Assembly: GCF_001571775.1 (NCBI RefSeq)
Contig: NZ_LRVM01000003.1
Location: forward strand, 287,036 to 351,035
Direction of reading: 5' to 3'
Length of the DNA stretch: 64,000 nucleotides
Source: Anaerotignum neopropionicum
GTDB lineage: Bacteria > Bacillota > Clostridia > Lachnospirales > Anaerotignaceae
Shown here: positions 42,095 to 50,103 of the stretch, in pieces
How positions within the stretch are numbered: the first letter of the stretch is position 1
Layout of the letters: each line of letters opens with the position of its first letter
The notes under the pieces: generated by a model
The model's database searches: none
The model's input: only the letters and a program-made list of their open reading frames with translations
Told to the model about the DNA's origin: nothing
Program-made: the position numbers and the translations under genes

Positions 42095-44488
42095 TTATAC
42101 CAAAATTGAATAACCTTCAATAAAATTCTTTATATTAGAGGCGTTCACATATAAACTGTACTCCAAACCATTTTGGACAACCAAAGCAGGCACACTTCTT
42201 ATTTCATACTTTTCAACCAAGTCAGTATTTTCTTCTGCTTGCACAATTTCATAAGTAATATTTGCCTGCTCAAGAAAAGCTTTTACCATATTGCAGTTTG
42301 CGCAGGTTTTTGTGGTAAAGAGCATGATGTTATCCGCCGCAGAAACATTTTGTTTTTCAGCCGCACAAATTTCGGGTTGACTGTCATTATTAACAGCCAT
42401 ATTTTTCAAAATAGGATTTTTTTCTAAATCATATAGCTTTCGATCCTTAAATTCCTGGGTCTTGCCTTCATTCCAGTTTTGCACAGGGCGATAATAGCCA
42501 GTAATTCTGCTATATACCTCTGTTGCTGCGCCACATTTTTCGCAAACATATTGTTCTCCGTTGATATATCCGTGGTTTTTGCAGATGGAATAAGTTGGAG
42601 AAAGCGTATAATACGGCAGGGTATAGTTCTCTGCAATTTTTCTTACCAGCGTTGCAGCTGCCTTCCATCCCGGAAGCTTTTCCCCTACAAACGCATGAAA
42701 CACCGTACCGGAGGTATAAAGGGTCTGCAAATCATCCTGAATATCCAGGGCTTCAAAAATATCATCTGTATAGCCTACGGGCAGATGAGATGAATTTGTA
42801 TAATACGGTGCTTCTCCCCCTTTCGCTGCGGTAATAATATCCGGATAACGCTTCACGTCATGCTTCGCCAAACGGAAGGTTGTACTCTCCGCAGGAGTTG
42901 CCTCCAGATTGTATAAATCGCCGTATTCCTCCTGATAGTCAGAAAGGCGTTCACGCATATGATTCAACACTTCTCTGCCAAAGGCATGTGCCGTTGGATG
43001 TGAGATATCCTCTTTTATCCATTTGGCATTGAGGGTTGCTTCATTCATCCCAATCAAACCGATGGTAGAAAAATGGCTGTTAAAGGTGCCTAGGTAGCGC
43101 CTGGTATACGGATAAAGTCCTTCCTCCAGCAACCTTGTAACCACATTTCGCTTTATTTTAAGACTTCTTGCCGCAATATCCATCATCCGATCAAGGCGGT
43201 TATAAAAATCAGCTTCATCCTTTGCCAAATATGCAATGCGGGGCAAATTAATCGTAACAACACCAATGGAACCCGTACTTTCGCCGCTTCCGAAAAAACC
43301 GCCTGATTTTTTCCGCAGCTCTCGTAAATCCAAACGCAAACGGCAGCACATACTCCGTACGTCGCTTGGCTCCATCTCGCTATTAATATAATTTGAAAAA
43401 TAAGGAGTACCATATTTTGCCGCCATTTCAAATAAAAGGCGATTATTTTCCGTATCGCTCCAGTCAAAATCTCTTGTGATGGAATAGGTTGGGATAGGAT
43501 ACTGGAAGCCACGCCCATTGGCATCACCCTCGAGCATAATTTCAATGAAGGCTTTATTCACCATATCCATTTCTTTTTGGCAATCCTTATATTTAAAATT
43601 CATTTCCTCGCCGCCGATAATCGCCGGCAACTCCGCAAGGTCGTTGGGCACAACCCAATCCAAGGTAATATTGGAAAATGGCGCTTGTGTTCCCCAGCGT
43701 GAAGGTGTATTTACCCCATAAATAAAGCTTTCAATGCATTTTTTTGCAGCATCATAGGAAAGGTTGTCCACCTTAATAAAAGGTGCCAAATAGGTATCAA
43801 AAGAGGAAAAAGCCTGTGCTCCTGCCCACTCGTTTTGCATAATACCAAGGAAATTGACCATCTGATTGCAAAGCGTTGCCAAGTGACTGGCAGGAGAAGA
43901 AGTTATTTTCCCGGGAATACCTCCCAGCCCATCTTGAATCAGCTGCTTCAGACTCCATCCGGCACAATAACCTGTCAGCATGGAAAGATCGTGCAGATGA
44001 ATATCCGCATCCCGATGTGCCTTCGCTATTTCCGAATCATAAATTTCGCTCAGCCAATAGTTCGCCGTAATCGCACCGGAATTACTGAGAATCAATCCGC
44101 CTACGGAATAAGTAACTGTAGAGTTTTCTTTCACTCGCCAATCGGTTACATTTAAATAGCTGTCCACCGTTTCCTTGAAATCTAGGATGGTAGACTTCAT
44201 ATTACGCATCTTTTCGTGCTGCTTTCTATATAAAATAAACGCCTTTGCCACATCTGCATAGCCGCTTTTGATCAGAACATTTTCTACGCTATCTTGAATA
44301 TCCTCCACGGAAATAAGACCATCCACAATTTTAGGTTCAAAATCAGCTGTTACCTTAAGTGACAAAAAATCTATGGTTTGCGGATGATATTGCTTATCTT
44401 GGGCTTCAAAAGCTTTCGTTATCGCCTTACTGATTTTGATTAAGTCGAATTCAGCAATCTGACCATCTCGTTTAATTACTTTATACAT
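42095..44488 (-). CDS. nrdD: Anaerobic ribonucleoside-triphosphate reductase with fused glutaredoxin-like domain
   Basis: A 797-residue class III reductase. An ATP-cone occupies residues 1-90 (MYKVIKRDGQIAEFDLIKIS). The catalytic barrel includes MCCRLRLDL and ESTGSIGVVTINL. A zinc ribbon (CKNHGY, CEKCG) precedes the radical glycine Gly664 in RITGYYRPVQNWN. Unusually, after a linker, residues 720-797 form a thioredoxin/glutaredoxin-like domain with redox motif TCANC (Cys729, Cys732) and the cis-proline VPALVV. It makes dNTPs without oxygen. The start follows GGGGTGGGAAAA. The gene has its own promoter and follows nrdG. Confidence 0.95.
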   Translation of the reverse strand: MYKVIKRDGQIAEFDLIKISKAITKAFEAQDKQYHPQTIDFLSLKVTADFEPKIVDGLISVEDIQDSVENVLIKSGYADVAKAFILYRKQHEKMRNMKSTILDFKETVDSYLNVTDWRVKENSTVTYSVGGLILSNSGAITANYWLSEIYDSEIAKAHRDADIHLHDLSMLTGYCAGWSLKQLIQDGLGGIPGKITSSPASHLATLCNQMVNFLGIMQNEWAGAQAFSSFDTYLAPFIKVDNLSYDAAKKCIESFIYGVNTPSRWGTQAPFSNITLDWVVPNDLAELPAIIGGEEMNFKYKDCQKEMDMVNKAFIEIMLEGDANGRGFQYPIPTYSITRDFDWSDTENNRLLFEMAAKYGTPYFSNYINSEMEPSDVRSMCCRLRLDLRELRKKSGGFFGSGESTGSIGVVTINLPRIAYLAKDEADFYNRLDRMMDIAARSLKIKRNVVTRLLEEGLYPYTRRYLGTFNSHFSTIGLIGMNEATLNAKWIKEDISHPTAHAFGREVLNHMRERLSDYQEEYGDLYNLEATPAESTTFRLAKHDVKRYPDIITAAKGGEAPYYTNSSHLPVGYTDDIFEALDIQDDLQTLYTSGTVFHAFVGEKLPGWKAAATLVRKIAENYTLPYYTLSPTYSICKNHGYINGEQYVCEKCGAATEVYSRITGYYRPVQNWNEGKTQEFKDRKLYDLEKNPILKNMAVNNDSQPEICAAEKQNVSAADNIMLFTTKTCANCNMVKAFLEQANITYEIVQAEENTDLVEKYEIRSVPALVVQNGLEYSLYVNASNIKNFIEGYSILV

Positions 44489-44515
44489 TTTTCCCACCCC
44501 AATTATTTTTTTATC

Positions 44516-44544
44516 ATTGTAGCACAGATATACCAATCCCTCAA
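44516..44544 (-). promoter_or_regulatory. Promoter of nrdD
   Basis: Minus strand TTGAGG (44544-44539), 17 bases, TACAAT (44521-44516) with TGC before the -10. A dyad ACAATATGTTGT at about 44555-44566 lies just upstream of the -35 and loosely resembles an NrdR box; that part is weak. Confidence 0.6.
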
Positions 44545-44602
44545 TAGAAAATTACAATATGTTGTGGTTTTTTTCGACAACGCCACAATCTATGCTTTTT
44601 TG

Positions 44603-45295
44603 TTATACTCCGCGAAGCCTAGCTGTTGGGATAAGAGGGTGAATTAAATCAAGTAAAGCTTGCAATTCATCCTTTGAATAACTACTCATACCCCTCGCCA
44701 AAACATCATTGGAATTTACGAAATTTTGAATATAATAATTTTGCGTCCCCTTAATCCACTGTGCCAGAGCAAACATATCCTCGTCCGTATGCAATTCTCG
44801 CACCACAGTTGTGCGAAATTCGTAAGGCACTACATTCGACAGCAAAATAGAAATACTTTGTTTTATGGGTGAAATGTCATAGTTTTTTACACCAATGGTT
44901 TGTCCATATTTATCTGGTGCATTTTTAATATCCATGGCTACATAATCTACCAACTTATTATGGATAAGTTCCTGTAAGCGTTCCGGAAAGCTTCCATTCG
45001 TATCCAGCTTTACGGCAAAACCAAGGGCCTTAATTTCACCAATAAAAGCTTCCAGTCCTTTTTGCAAAAGAGGCTCACCTCCGGTAATGCAAACACCATC
45101 CAAAAGGTTTTTCCGTTTTTCTAAAAATAATAAAATTTCCTTTTCCAAAATCTTTGGTCCCTCATATTTATCCTGTATGATAGTTGCATTGTGGCAAAAG
45201 GGGCACCTAAAGTTACATCCAATCGTAAAAATTGTACAACATGTTCGATCCGGATAATCCAGCAAGGACAGTTTTTGAAGTCCTCCAATCAGCAT
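44603..45295 (-). CDS. nrdG: Anaerobic ribonucleotide reductase activating protein
   Basis: A 230-residue radical SAM activase. The cluster motif is CNFRCPFCHN (residues 27-36), preceded by the family start GGLQKLSLLDYPDRTCCTIFT; TGGEPLLQ binds SAM. It generates the glycyl radical on NrdD, the next gene. At 230 residues it is the longer NrdG type common in Clostridia and archaea, not the 155-residue E. coli type. AGGAGGTAATTGA precedes the ATG. Confidence 0.93.
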   Translation of the reverse strand: MLIGGLQKLSLLDYPDRTCCTIFTIGCNFRCPFCHNATIIQDKYEGPKILEKEILLFLEKRKNLLDGVCITGGEPLLQKGLEAFIGEIKALGFAVKLDTNGSFPERLQELIHNKLVDYVAMDIKNAPDKYGQTIGVKNYDISPIKQSISILLSNVVPYEFRTTVVRELHTDEDMFALAQWIKGTQNYYIQNFVNSNDVLARGMSSYSKDELQALLDLIHPLIPTARLRGV

Positions 45296-45329
45296 TCAAT
45301 TACCTCCTGTATATAAAAAATCAACGTGT

Positions 45330-45506
45330 TCAATTATCGAAATACTTCCCACAACACCGAAATAGGCGATCAAGCTCTGTTGTTTCCGTAATTCTTCAAC
45401 CGCTACTATTCCAAATACATCCTATAAAGACCTTAATAACATCCCCGTTGATATTAGCCAGCTGTATGAGATCGCCATGACCATCATGAATATAGCATAT
45501 CATCAG
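45330..45506 (-). pseudogene. RHS/YD-repeat protein remnant
   Basis: The minus strand reads YIHDGHGDLIQLANINGDVI, KVFIGCIWNSSG, a TGA stop, then in the same frame RITETTELDRLFRCCGKYFDN and a second stop. YLYNGHGDVVQLTDxxG and NPFRYCGEYFD are the well-known end of RHS repeat cores. Only about 55 codons survive, without start or flanking repeats, so this is debris of an RHS wall or toxin protein. Confidence 0.72.
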
Positions 45507-45641
45507 AAATTTTTATCAAGCCTTGCCCTCTAATACATGATCCACCCATTCTTTGCCACTCAGCGTTGATATTCCCATGGGCAGTTCATAGGGAATGATG
45601 ATAAAATCATGGCTATCCCAAAACAAACAGTTATGAAGCCC

Positions 45642-46766
45642 CTAAAACATCAACTCCCCAGGCTGATAGCCCATGGGCAGCTCCTCTTCCCATAAAAATT
45701 TAAAATTATTATCATGCAGTATGGGTAAAAATACTTCGCAGGGTATCCTGGAAAACTCGCAGGCATAATTGCTGGCGCCGAACCATCGCCCCTCTTTGCT
45801 GCTTAAATTCAGACTTCTTGCAAATTTTGTATGATTTGAACAATCATGCACAACAAAATCCCAATTTTCGTTATCTGCTATTTTCATGAATTTCAGCGTT
45901 AATTCTCTACTCCAAACAGGCGAAATGTAGCCGTGTCTGGAAATATACATGTTTTCCCCAAAATAATTGTCTATATTGTTTGCATTTAAATGCAATTCCG
46001 CACAATTAATAAAATCCAGCTTTGTATCAAAAATCGCTTGCTTTTTCATAAAGAAAGCATCAAAAAACTCAGGGGTCATGGGCGTTTCAATGCCCACATG
46101 CTTAATGTATTTTTTTGCTATTCCTATATTTTCAATCACCTTATCTGCACAATTTGAGGCGCCAAGGTTAAAACGAATCTCGTCAAGGCCAGCTTCCCCT
46201 AAAGCCTTCAATGTTTCCTCTGTAGCCAAAGTACCATTTGTGTAAAGATGCTGATGAATTCCCGCAGCTCTAAATTTCTTTATGATGAAATAATATTTTT
46301 CAATTTCCATATATGGCTCTAAATAAACATAAGAAATGCCCGTAGGTTTTTGCTGAATGGAAAGAAGCAAATCGATATCTTTTTCGTAAAATTTTGTTCC
46401 GCCGATTTCCCACATTCCTTCACCAATGGGCGGAACATCATCCAACTCACCATAATTGTAGCAAAATTTACACTCCAAATTACATTTGTTGGTTTTCCTG
46501 ATTGCACTCAAGCCTGTGCCGAAAAGACAGGAGCGACATCCGCCAGGAAAGTTTTTTTCATTTCCAACAAAATAAGTTCTGTTCCCAAAAGTTTTCAAAC
46601 CGCTGATTTCAGACATTAGTTTATCATTTCTATCATCAATGGCCGCCTCAATTTGCGCAAAAGTGGCGTAAATAATTTCCTGCTGTTTTGCCAAAAATTC
46701 TTCATCCTCCGGTAAGGCCGAGAAAAATTCAAACCACATTAAAGCGTCTTTTTTTGAAATTTTCAT
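45642..46766 (-). CDS. Radical SAM protein of unknown function
   Basis: A 374-residue protein with the cluster motif CNLECKFCYNYG near residue 95 and an upstream pair in GGCRSCLFG, which may be a structural metal site. The barrel follows with YVYLEPYMEIEKYY, HLYTNGTLATEE and ETPMTPEFFDAF. Further cysteines (INCAEL, VHDCSNH, ACEFSRIPCEVF) may bind an auxiliary cluster. I do not recognise the reaction. It ends at a TAG, beyond which the same frame stays open for 41 codons (45516-45641). Upstream is a 200-base leader with a TATAAT near 46978-46983. Confidence 0.85.
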   Translation of the reverse strand: MKISKKDALMWFEFFSALPEDEEFLAKQQEIIYATFAQIEAAIDDRNDKLMSEISGLKTFGNRTYFVGNEKNFPGGCRSCLFGTGLSAIRKTNKCNLECKFCYNYGELDDVPPIGEGMWEIGGTKFYEKDIDLLLSIQQKPTGISYVYLEPYMEIEKYYFIIKKFRAAGIHQHLYTNGTLATEETLKALGEAGLDEIRFNLGASNCADKVIENIGIAKKYIKHVGIETPMTPEFFDAFFMKKQAIFDTKLDFINCAELHLNANNIDNYFGENMYISRHGYISPVWSRELTLKFMKIADNENWDFVVHDCSNHTKFARSLNLSSKEGRWFGASNYACEFSRIPCEVFLPILHDNNFKFLWEEELPMGYQPGELMF

Positions 46767-47134
46767 TTTGTATTCTCCTTTAATATCCCTTTTAAACCCG
46801 TAAATTCACCACTTGCCTTTTCTATATTTTTCCGAAAAATATTACATATGCTATTCTCGAAAAATTGGTACGTTGTCGGGGCATTTTGCCTGTTATTTAA
46901 GACTCCTAAAGTATCTGTATGAAAATAAATTCGGCAAATTCTCTTGCCCTTCTATTTTCGCTTCTTTTACCAATTTTATCATTATAGCATAAGCCCATAC
47001 ATGAGAATAGTTATTTCTATCTGTTTTTCTTATGCCGCCATAAATCTTGGTGGCAGCAAGCTTTTTCTTTCTGGTTGTCTTGCCTCAAAACCTTTGCTTG
47101 CGCTTGTCCAAAAAGCTGCTTATTCCTTCTCCCT

Positions 47135-47181
47135 GCAAAAAACGGCTATCTGTTTTAATTGAAAATCAACAGATAGCCGTT
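47135..47181 (-). terminator. Terminator after the CoA-disulfide-reductase-like gene
   Basis: AACGGCTATCTGTT (47141-47154) and AACAGATAGCCGTT (47168-47181) form a perfect 14-bp stem; TTTTTTGC follows on the minus strand. The region 46784-47134 holds no other feature I can support apart from the leader of the radical SAM gene. Confidence 0.9.
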
Positions 47182-47214
47182 GCCCGTATTACTTTATTTT
47201 ATTTATCTTCCACT

Positions 47215-49689
47215 TTAGATGAACAAATTCACATTAGATTCTTCTGCATCCCCAAGGTAAGATGCCACCCCTGCAAACTCAACACCGTCAATCAACTCAT
47301 CCTTAGTAATTCCCATAATATCCATGGACATGGTGCAGGCAACCAATCGAATTCCTTTGTTCATTGCATACTGCATCAGTGTTTCAAGGGAATCCACATT
47401 TTTGTCCTTCATTACTTTTTTCATCATAGAGGTTCCCATGCCCGCCATGTTCATTTTGGACAGCTTCAGCTTTTTGCTGCCTTTTGGCATCATTGCACCA
47501 AACATTTTATCCATAAACGGCTTTTTCACAGAAGGCATATCTGATTTTCTCAAAGCATTTAGTCCCCAGAAGGTAAAGAACATGGTAACCGGTCTACCCA
47601 TAGATGCTGCGCCGTTTGCAATAATAAAGGACGCCAGCACCTTATCCAAATCACCACTGAAAACAATAATTGTCTTTCCCTGTGGCAATTCTGCCACTTT
47701 ATTTTCGTCATTTTGCTTCAGGCCCTCTGCGCCCTTTTTGATATACACAATGTTTTCCTTATTCTGCCGCTCTGTTTTTACCAGCGTATTTCCTGTTCTT
47801 CGACACCAAGAATCAATGTCTGCCGCAAATCCCATATCGGTAGCCGAAACCTTCAGTACTTCATTTTCCTTCATATCAGAAATTGCTTCGTGCACCTTCA
47901 TGATGGGCCCTGGACACTGTAAACCACAGCAATTGAGTATCTTCATTTCTTGATCAGACACTTTCATAGGTTCTGCTGTTTTTTTTTGCGCTTCAAAACG
48001 AACACCGCTTTTGTTATAATGCATGGATTTATAAAATCCACTTCCGCAAGACAATACGGCTATATTTTTAAATCCCTTTTGCAGTAAGACTCTTGCCGCA
48101 TTATAGGACCGTACCCCAATGGTGCAATACAGAATAACCATTTTATTTGGATCCAGCTCTTTCCATCTTTGATGGATTTCTCCCGAAGGAATATGAACGG
48201 AATCGGGAATTGCAAATACCATTCGCTCCATTTCTTCCGTTACATCCAATATGGTATATTTATTTTTCTTGCTTGCATCTGCCAATAAGGCATCTAATTC
48301 ATCCCACTCGATAAAGCTTATCTGTCCGCGCAAAATATTTTCCGCCACATAGCCTAACATATTCACAGGATCCTTTGCTGAGGAAAAGGGCGGTGCATAA
48401 GCAAGCTCCAGCGCCTGCAAGTCATAGACCGTTCCGTCCAGTCGCATTGTAGTAGCAAGGGTATCAATGCGCTTATCTACGCCATCCTGCCCTACAATCT
48501 GACCGCCAAAAATTTTTCCAGCCTTGTCAAATAACATCTTAAGGGTTAGAGGTGTTGCACCAGGATAGTATCCTGCATGGGATTTCTGATTAATCAACGC
48601 CACAAAATAATCTTGATTTTTAACCTTACCCATGGCTTTTAATTGCTTTTCATTCAGACCTGTGCTGGCAACATTCAAATCAAACACCTTTGCCACAGCA
48701 GTTCCTAAGGTTCCGTTATAGGTTTTTTTATCTCCCACAATATTGTCCGCTAAAATCCGCGCCTGTTTATTTGCGGGGCCGGCAAGAGGTATCATGGTTT
48801 TATCCTTGGTAATATAATGGGTAACTTCAATCACATCGCCCACCGCATAAATATTGGGGATAGAGGTCTGCAGGTAGTCATCCACAAGCACGCCGCCCTT
48901 TTTATTCAGCGCAATTCCAGCCTGTTTTGCAAGCTCACTATTTGGTCGCACTCCAATGGATAAAATAACCATATCCGTTTCCACAACATTTCCGCTTGTC
49001 AATTCAATTTGAATGATTTCACCCTTATGATGGAATTCCTTTACGCCATCTCCCAAAATCAGGTTGACACCGTTCATAATCATATTTTCTTGAACCAGAT
49101 TTGCCATTTCCAAATCTACGGGTGCCATTACTTGATTCTGCATTTCAATGACTGAAACATCCACACCTTCCTCATGAAGATTTTCTGCCATTTCAAGACC
49201 AATAAAACCACCGCCGATAACAGCTGCTCTTTTGGGCTTTTTCTCCGTGAGGTATGCTTTAATCCGATCGGTATCCGGCACTGTCCACAGGGTAAAAATA
49301 TTGCCAGAATCAATCCCCGGAATAGGCGGCTTGATGGGGGAAGAACCTGTGGCCAAAATCAGGTTATCATAGGTTTCCTCGTAAATTTCCCCGGTTTTTC
49401 TATTTTTCACTTCAATTTTTTTCTCGTTGGGAATGATTTTTGTTACCTCGCTGGACACACGCACATCAATATTAAATCTATTCTTCATTACCTCCGGCTT
49501 TTGCACTAACAAAGCATCCCTGCTTTCGATTACACCACCGATGTAATAAGGCAAGCCGCAGTTTGCATAAGAAATATAATCTCCTCGCTCAAACATGATA
49601 ATTTCCATAGCATCATCTCTTCTGCGAAGTCTTGTTGCTGTTGTAGCACCACCGGCCACACCACCAATAATAAGCGTCTTTTTAGCCAT
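47215..49689 (-). CDS. Multidomain CoA-disulfide/polysulfide reductase-like flavoprotein (FAD/NAD, rhodanese, TusA, DsrE)
   Basis: An 824-residue fusion. Residues 1-450 are a CoA-disulfide-reductase-type flavoprotein (IIGGVAGGATTATRLRR, active cysteine in SYANCGLPYYIGG, AVIGGGFIGLEMAENL, IYAVGDV). About 455-550 is a rhodanese domain with cysteine in VILYCTIGVRS. About 570-640 is a TusA domain (LNCCGLQCPGPIMKV). About 655-824 is a DsrE/DsrF-like domain with the cysteine in VACTMSMDIMG. Together they can carry sulfane sulfur between thiols, so a role in polysulfide, persulfide or CoA-disulfide reduction is likely. The ATG follows GAGGGGGACTTGGAT. A CRP/FNR-like site lies at its promoter. Confidence 0.92.
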   Translation of the reverse strand: MAKKTLIIGGVAGGATTATRLRRRDDAMEIIMFERGDYISYANCGLPYYIGGVIESRDALLVQKPEVMKNRFNIDVRVSSEVTKIIPNEKKIEVKNRKTGEIYEETYDNLILATGSSPIKPPIPGIDSGNIFTLWTVPDTDRIKAYLTEKKPKRAAVIGGGFIGLEMAENLHEEGVDVSVIEMQNQVMAPVDLEMANLVQENMIMNGVNLILGDGVKEFHHKGEIIQIELTSGNVVETDMVILSIGVRPNSELAKQAGIALNKKGGVLVDDYLQTSIPNIYAVGDVIEVTHYITKDKTMIPLAGPANKQARILADNIVGDKKTYNGTLGTAVAKVFDLNVASTGLNEKQLKAMGKVKNQDYFVALINQKSHAGYYPGATPLTLKMLFDKAGKIFGGQIVGQDGVDKRIDTLATTMRLDGTVYDLQALELAYAPPFSSAKDPVNMLGYVAENILRGQISFIEWDELDALLADASKKNKYTILDVTEEMERMVFAIPDSVHIPSGEIHQRWKELDPNKMVILYCTIGVRSYNAARVLLQKGFKNIAVLSCGSGFYKSMHYNKSGVRFEAQKKTAEPMKVSDQEMKILNCCGLQCPGPIMKVHEAISDMKENEVLKVSATDMGFAADIDSWCRRTGNTLVKTERQNKENIVYIKKGAEGLKQNDENKVAELPQGKTIIVFSGDLDKVLASFIIANGAASMGRPVTMFFTFWGLNALRKSDMPSVKKPFMDKMFGAMMPKGSKKLKLSKMNMAGMGTSMMKKVMKDKNVDSLETLMQYAMNKGIRLVACTMSMDIMGITKDELIDGVEFAGVASYLGDAEESNVNLFI

Positions 49690-49742
49690 ATCCAAGTCCC
49701 CCTCTGCTTTTTGTGTTATTTATTTAACCCTTCTTTGACCAT

Positions 49743-49787
49743 ATTATATTGTTTTTATCCACGTCCTGTCTGTAACCTTGTCACAGA
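49743..49787 (-). promoter_or_regulatory. Promoter with CRP/FNR-type dyad at about -42
   Basis: Minus strand -10 TATAAT (49748-49743) with no -35 match. Instead the dyad TCTGTGAC, AAG, GTTACAGA (49787-49769) is centred about 42 bases ahead of the expected start, the classical class II activator position for CRP/FNR-family proteins. Confidence 0.6.
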
Positions 49788-50013
49788 AGAACCATCTCAA
49801 CCAATATGGCCTAAAACTGTTGAAAAAATCCATCAAAACCGCTTTTTTCAAGTAAAACGGGGGAAATAAAGAAATAAAGTATTGAGGAAATATGTAAGGG
49901 AACACGATCTAACTTAAGAAACACAAAATTATAGATCAAAAATCCACTACTCTTATAAGCAGTAACTAGGTTAATTTTTTCATTCAAGGTGTTTGAGAGA
50001 ACATGCCTTTTTA

Positions 50014-50055
50014 TAAAAAACCCGATTTTAGCCTAACGCCAAATCGGGTTTTTTT
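50014..50055 (-). terminator. Terminator after pyruvate carboxylase
   Basis: AAACCCGATTT pairs with AAATCGGGTTT around a 12-base loop. T runs on both sides make it potentially bidirectional. The space 49788-50013 shows no gene. Confidence 0.9.
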
Positions 50056-50103
50056 ACAGCTGTCTACAAAATGCATTACAGCTTTTATTGTAAAATTCTT
50101 CTA

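Noticed and set aside
45232..45480. An 82-codon + strand open frame next to nrdG
   Set aside because: It overlaps nrdG antisense and the RHS remnant, and lacks a ribosome binding site.
45516..45644. Pyrrolysine read-through of the radical SAM TAG
   Set aside because: Nothing in the window (no pylT, pylS or methylamine genes) supports pyrrolysine; kept only as an alternative to test.
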